NCBI GenBank assembly: GCA_017622635.1
Contig: JAGAQS010000347.1
Span: 1-9,138, forward strand
DNA: 9,138 nucleotides
Source of the DNA: Ruminococcus sp.
Lineage (GTDB): Bacteria; Bacillota; Clostridia; Oscillospirales; Ruminococcaceae
Direction of reading: 5' to 3'
In this document: piece after piece, positions 6,391-9,138 of the stretch
Position numbering within the stretch: position 1 is the first letter of the stretch
How the letters are laid out: the number at the start of each line of letters is the position of its first letter
Position numbers and translations under genes: made by a program
The notes under the pieces: generated by a model
Told to the model about the DNA's origin: nothing
What the model saw: only the letters and a program-made list of their open reading frames with translations
Database searches by the model: none

Positions 6391-6476
6391 CGAAAAACGG
6401 ACATCCGAAATCAAAAAATCGGGATTTGTTCCGTTAAACCGTAAATCCGGATGTCCGAAAAACGGACATCCGAAAT
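6391..6476. repeat. Leader repeat copy A: R1-L-R2 hairpin element, 86 bp
   Basis: Two identical 21-nt segments (6391-6411 and 6456-6476) flank a spacer. Arm R1, CGGACATCCG, is at 6398-6407, arm L, CGGATGTCCG, at 6448-6457, and arm R2, CGGACATCCG, at 6463-6472. L and R2 form a perfect 10-bp stem with loop AAAAA; L can pair equally well with R1, so the two hairpins exclude each other. The copy aligns without gaps to copy B, 157 bp downstream, with 68 of 86 bases the same. Confidence 0.85.
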
Positions 6477-6547
6477 TAGAAGCATAAATTTTACATACAA
6501 AATCATAAAATTGATATTTCCAAAAAAATTAAAAAGATTCAGAAGTA

Positions 6548-6633
6548 CGAAATTCGTCCATCTGAAATTGAAAAATCAGGCTTTGTGCCATTAAACCGTA
6601 AATCCGGATAGACGAAATTCGTCCATCCGAAAT
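6548..6633. repeat. Leader repeat copy B: R1-L-R2 hairpin element, 86 bp
   Basis: It has the same layout and spacing as copy A: R1 CGTCCATCTG (6555-6564), L CGGATAGACG (6605-6614), loop AAATT, R2 CGTCCATCCG (6620-6629). The stem differs from copy A at two pairs that change on both sides (G-C to T-A and A-T to C-G), plus one C-G to C-A mismatch. The copy ends 3 nt before the ribosome site of the ORF6N gene. Confidence 0.85.
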
Positions 6634-6654
6634 CAGAGAGGAGTTTTTTAACAC

Positions 6655-7383
6655 ATGGAAACAATTAATATCAATTGCTTACCTTTAGGCATTAAAGAAT
6701 ATAAAGGACAGCGTGTTGTAACGTTCAGAGATATTGATATAGTTCATAAAAGACCCGAGGGAACAGCAAGAAAAAAATTCAATATTAACAGAAAACACTT
6801 TATTGAGGGAGAAGACTTTTTCATTGTAAAACCAGCAGATATTGTGATCTCTAACATTCCTGTATCTGAAATTAATAACAGGGGTACTATATTACTTACA
6901 GAAAGCGGTTATCTTATGATAGTAAAATCTTTTACAGATAACCTTGCATGGAATGTACAGCGTAAGTTAGTTAATTCTTATTTCAAAATAAAGGAATTAA
7001 CTATGTCTTACAATGACATTCTTTCAGTTCTGGCGAATAAGCAGGTTAAACTTGAAAAACGTGTTGAAAAAATAGAGAATACAAGTTCTACAGCTACACA
7101 ACTTCCTTTAACTGAAAACGATTCAATAGTTTTTGATTTTATAAACGAATGTTGTGAACGCCGATGCGGTACTTGTAACAATGTAACAACCGCTGACCTT
7201 TACCGTGCCTTTGAAAAATGGTGTTTAAAAAGAAATACAAACGCACTAAGCAAATATACTTTTATAAATCAGATTTGCCTATACTTTCAGACAGATGATA
7301 AGAAAAACATCAGAAAAAACGTTGCGGGGCAATGGTACTATTTAATAACACTCACGCCGTCAGCAATTAAAACTTTAAAATAA
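6655..7383 (+). CDS. ORF6N-domain (phage antirepressor-like) protein with C-terminal D5/primase-tail-like domain
   Basis: Residues 8-111 fit an ORF6N domain, a DNA-binding fold of phage antirepressors and related proteins: LGIKEYKGQRVVTFRDIDIV, NINRKHFIEGEDFFIV, TILLTESGYLMIVKSF, then AWNVQRKLVNSYFK. A short coiled-coil-like stretch (about 121-142, KQVKLEKRVEKIEN) links it to residues 158-235, where VTTADLYRAFEKWC and LSKYTFINQI resemble the winged-helix tail of phage/plasmid D5-type primases. Domain names are from recognition of sequence patterns, the second less surely. The ATG has GAGAGGAG 11 nt upstream, right after repeat copy B. It heads a four-gene run and lies 14 nt before the next gene. 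No other phage genes are nearby, so it may be a domesticated regulator or a remnant. Confidence 0.8.
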   Translation: METININCLPLGIKEYKGQRVVTFRDIDIVHKRPEGTARKKFNINRKHFIEGEDFFIVKPADIVISNIPVSEINNRGTILLTESGYLMIVKSFTDNLAWNVQRKLVNSYFKIKELTMSYNDILSVLANKQVKLEKRVEKIENTSSTATQLPLTENDSIVFDFINECCERRCGTCNNVTTADLYRAFEKWCLKRNTNALSKYTFINQICLYFQTDDKKNIRKNVAGQWYYLITLTPSAIKTLK

Positions 7384-7397
7384 TACAGGGTGAATTT

Positions 7398-7907
7398 ATG
7401 AATGTATTTTTTACAGCAGACACACATTTCGGTGATAAAAATATAATAAGATACGAAAACAGACCGTTTTCAGATATTGAAGAAATGGACGGAACTATTA
7501 TAAAAAACTGGAATGATACTGTTTCGGAAAATGACAAGGTTTTTCTTGTAGGTGATTTTTCTGCTTACGGATTTGAAAAAACGAGTGAAATATGTCACTG
7601 CCTCAACGGAGAAAAATTTCTTGTAATGGGAAATCACGACACCGAAAATGAACAGTATTATTATAAATGCGGATTTTCGGGTATAAGCCGTTATCCGATA
7701 GTATACGAAAATTTCTGGATTATCTCACATGAACCGCTTTACATAAACAAAAATATGCCTTATGCCAATATTTTCGGACACGTTCACGGAAATCCTGTAT
7801 ATACAGATGTTTCGGAGCAAAGTTTCTGTGTAAGTATTGAAAGAACATATTACAGACCGATTGAATTTAACGAAATAAAAAGACGTATCATGGAAAAAGG
7901 AGTTTAA
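7398..7907 (+). CDS. Calcineurin-like metallophosphoesterase, 169 aa
   Basis: All metal-binding motifs of a small calcineurin-like phosphoesterase are present: TADTHFGD (Asp8, His10), VGDFS (Asp53), MGNHD (Asn79, His80, Asp81), SHEPL (His111) and FGHVHG (His128, His130). The protein should bind two divalent metals and hydrolyse a phosphomono- or diester; its substrate cannot be told from sequence. It is a compact, single-domain cytoplasmic form without signal peptide or extra domain. The ribosome site is weak (AGGGTGA about 6 nt before the ATG), and the gene lies 14 nt after the ORF6N gene and only 3 nt before the hydrolase, which argues for co-expression. Confidence 0.93.
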   Translation: MNVFFTADTHFGDKNIIRYENRPFSDIEEMDGTIIKNWNDTVSENDKVFLVGDFSAYGFEKTSEICHCLNGEKFLVMGNHDTENEQYYYKCGFSGISRYPIVYENFWIISHEPLYINKNMPYANIFGHVHGNPVYTDVSEQSFCVSIERTYYRPIEFNEIKRRIMEKGV

Positions 7908-7910
7908 AAT

Positions 7911-8486
7911 ATGAAAAAAATACTGAATATTCACGGATATAAAGGAAGTGCGGAAAATTCCGCCTGTATAGCTTTAAAGAATCTCGGTCATGAAGTAATT
8001 TCACCACAGATTGACTATGATTCAGAAAATCCGGAAAAAATTCTTGATGATTTAAGAAAAGTATTTCTTGAATACAAACCCGATTTTATAGTAGGGACAA
8101 GTTTAGGCGGTTTTTTTGCATTGCTTTTGTCACAGGAATTTAAAGTGGAATATTACGAATCACATATAAAAAAATTTCTGCATCGTGGTATTCCCACAAT
8201 TCTTGTAAATCCATGTTTCAAACCGTCTGTAACTCTTTCCGAACTTGGTTATACAGCAGATAAAACGACAGAAACAACGTTGTCAGAATATGAAAACATG
8301 ATTGAAGAAATGGGCTGTTACAATTTATCTTTATCTGTATGTGCCATAATCGGCGGACAGGACGAAGTTATAAGTTATCATGATTATACAAAAAGGATTA
8401 TAAAAAATAATTATGTCGTACCTGAGGGAAAACATTCAGGTGCTACACTTAATTTAGATTACTGGTTAAAGAGGTTGATAAAATGA
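7911..8486 (+). CDS. YqiA/YcfP-like alpha/beta-hydrolase (putative esterase), 191 aa
   Basis: It reads as a small alpha/beta hydrolase of the YqiA/UPF0227 kind: ILNIHGYKGS (oxyanion-side strand), the nucleophile elbow GTSLGGFFA with Ser64, LVNPCFKP, then IIGGQDEVI with Asp151 and EGKHSGA with His175. That gives a complete Ser-Asp-His triad in the normal order. Family members hydrolyse short acyl esters in vitro; the natural substrate is generally unknown. It has no signal peptide. The ribosome site is AAAGGAG 7 nt before the ATG, at the end of the phosphoesterase gene, and its TGA overlaps the rimM ATG (ATGA), so translation of rimM is probably coupled to it. Confidence 0.88.
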   Translation: MKKILNIHGYKGSAENSACIALKNLGHEVISPQIDYDSENPEKILDDLRKVFLEYKPDFIVGTSLGGFFALLLSQEFKVEYYESHIKKFLHRGIPTILVNPCFKPSVTLSELGYTADKTTETTLSEYENMIEEMGCYNLSLSVCAIIGGQDEVISYHDYTKRIIKNNYVVPEGKHSGATLNLDYWLKRLIK

Positions 8487-8980
8487 AAAAGGAATATTTG
8501 GAAGCAGGAAAAATTGTAAACACACACGGTATCAGAGGTGAAGTCAAGATTATGCCGTATACTGATGTCCCTGAACTCTTATGCGAGTTTGACAGGCTTT
8601 TTCTTGACAGAAAGGAAATTTTCATAGAACGTGCAAGAGTGGCAAAAAATACGGTTATTGCCAAACTGGAGGGCGTGGACACTCCCGAACAGGCTGAAAA
8701 ACTCCGTAATAAAATCCTGTATATGCACCGTGATGACCTCGAACTTGATGACGATACCTACTTTATTCAGGATTTGATAGGCATTGAAGTAAAAGACGCT
8801 GACACGGGTTTTGTATACGGAAAAATCAAGGACGTAATGCAGACGGGTGCAAATGATGTATATGTCATTGAGGGAAACGGCAGAGAATATCTTGTCCCTG
8901 CAATTGCAGACGTTGTTATTTCCACTGATATTGACGGCAATTCAATGACTATAAAAGTTTTGGACGGACTTTTTGACTGA
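8483..8980 (+). CDS. rimM: Ribosome maturation factor RimM
   Basis: RimM binds protein S19 and helps fold the 3' (head) domain of 16S rRNA during 30S assembly. The 165-aa chain has both domains: an N-terminal RimM barrel (GKIVNTHGIRGEVKI, then the GVDTPEQAEKLRNKILYMHR segment) and a C-terminal PRC-barrel from about residue 90 (YFIQDLIGIEV, GFVYGKIKDVMQTGANDVYV, YLVPAIADVV, IKVLDGLFD). The start has a good ribosome site (AAAGAGGTTGAT) inside the hydrolase gene. In most Firmicutes rimM lies between rpsP and trmD; here its upstream neighbours are unrelated, and a new promoter follows at 9025. No clear terminator is seen after it. Confidence 0.96.
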   Translation: MKKEYLEAGKIVNTHGIRGEVKIMPYTDVPELLCEFDRLFLDRKEIFIERARVAKNTVIAKLEGVDTPEQAEKLRNKILYMHRDDLELDDDTYFIQDLIGIEVKDADTGFVYGKIKDVMQTGANDVYVIEGNGREYLVPAIADVVISTDIDGNSMTIKVLDGLFD

Positions 8981-9024
8981 AAAAATATATTGCTTGAGGA
9001 GTTACAAAACAATCAATAAAAATA

Positions 9025-9053
9025 TTGACAATTGTGTTTATATGTGTTATAAT
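9025..9053 (+). promoter_or_regulatory. Consensus promoter after rimM
   Basis: TTGACA (9025-9030), 17 bp, TATAAT (9048-9053), with TGT before the -10 (extended). The predicted start is near 9060. It begins a new transcript that continues past the right edge. Confidence 0.87.
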
Positions 9054-9059
9054 ATACCC

Positions 9060-9138
9060 ATATAATGAGGTACAATCAGGATATTGTGCTTTCGTGTACC
9101 TGTATCACATTAAGCGAAAACCAAGCGTTGATACAGAG
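9060..9138 (+). ncRNA. Structured 5' end of an unidentified transcript (incomplete)
   Basis: The first 78 nt after the promoter hold no start codon with a ribosome site but fold well. AGGTACA (9068-9074) pairs with TGTACCT (9095-9101), and CTGTATCA (9100-9107) pairs with TGATACAG (9129-9136). The two stems share bases 9100-9101, so they must stack closely or partly compete. AAGCG occurs twice within the second loop. It could be a small RNA gene or the leader of the next gene (for example trmD or rplS, which often follow rimM). I could not match it to tmRNA, RNase P RNA, SRP RNA or a riboswitch I know. Confidence 0.35.

Larger units (their letters stand above)
6055..6654. other. 600-bp non-coding, structure-rich AT-rich region
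   Basis: No credible gene lies here on either strand. It holds a perfect 16-bp palindrome (6076-6091), a strong hairpin (6124-6152), AT-rich hairpins (6213-6233, 6338-6354) and three copies, one degenerate, of a hairpin-bearing repeat that ends just before the ribosome site of the ORF6N gene. It is presumably the promoter and leader region of the 6655-8980 operon, but I could not find a convincing promoter: TATAAT at 6323-6328 has no -35. No T-tract terminator for the small gene upstream was found either. Confidence 0.75.

Noticed and set aside
6391..6633. CRISPR array
   Set aside because: The repeats are hairpin arms at spacings of 50, 15 and 92 bp, the spacer between R1 and L is itself conserved between copies, and no cas gene is present.
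6055..6654. Retron or group II intron RNA
   Set aside because: No reverse transcriptase is encoded on either side, and no domain V-like or msr/msd-like fold was seen.

Overview
The window reads as a low-GC Gram-positive chromosome, most likely a gut clostridium of the Ruminococcus/Oscillospiraceae type. This is an inference from AT-rich spacers, strong AGGAGG-type ribosome sites, near-consensus housekeeping promoters (TTGACA, 17 bp, TATAAT, mostly with an extended TGn -10), the panBCD order and a long-form PurB. No species can be fixed from sequence alone.

Layout. (1) 1-231: the 3' end of an XRE/Cro-type regulator. (2) 304-640: a tRNA operon, Gly(TCC)-Arg(TCT)-His(GTG), with its own promoter and terminator. 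(3) 647-1168 on the minus strand: an unrecognised 173-aa protein whose consensus promoter is back-to-back with the panBCD promoter; a dyad lies between the two -35 boxes. (4) 1367-3447: panB-panC-panD, a complete pantothenate module (ketopantoate hydroxymethyltransferase, pantothenate synthetase, aspartate decarboxylase) with coupled genes and a terminator. Ketopantoate reductase is not in the window. (5) 3497-5085: monocistronic purB with promoter and terminator. (6) 5128-5736: a membrane-anchored XRE regulator with a zinc-ribbon tail. (7) 5881-6054: a 57-aa ribbon-helix-helix protein. (8) 6055-6654: 600 bp without a gene but full of structure: a 16-bp palindrome, several hairpins, and a 157-bp-period tandem repeat whose two good copies keep the same hairpin with compensating base changes. 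(9) 6655-8980: a tight four-gene run, ORF6N-domain protein, metallophosphoesterase, YqiA-like alpha/beta hydrolase and rimM. (10) 9025-9138: a consensus promoter driving a transcript that starts with two alternative hairpins and runs off the window.

Most of the window is ordinary metabolism and translation (CoA precursor supply, purine synthesis, tRNAs, 30S maturation), cut into short units by clear promoters and terminators. The parts worth a second look are the structured 600-bp leader with its covarying repeats, the placing of rimM behind a phage-type ORF6N gene, the divergent operator candidate before panBCD, and the unidentified structured RNA at the right edge. I saw no CRISPR array, transposase, integrase or reverse transcriptase.
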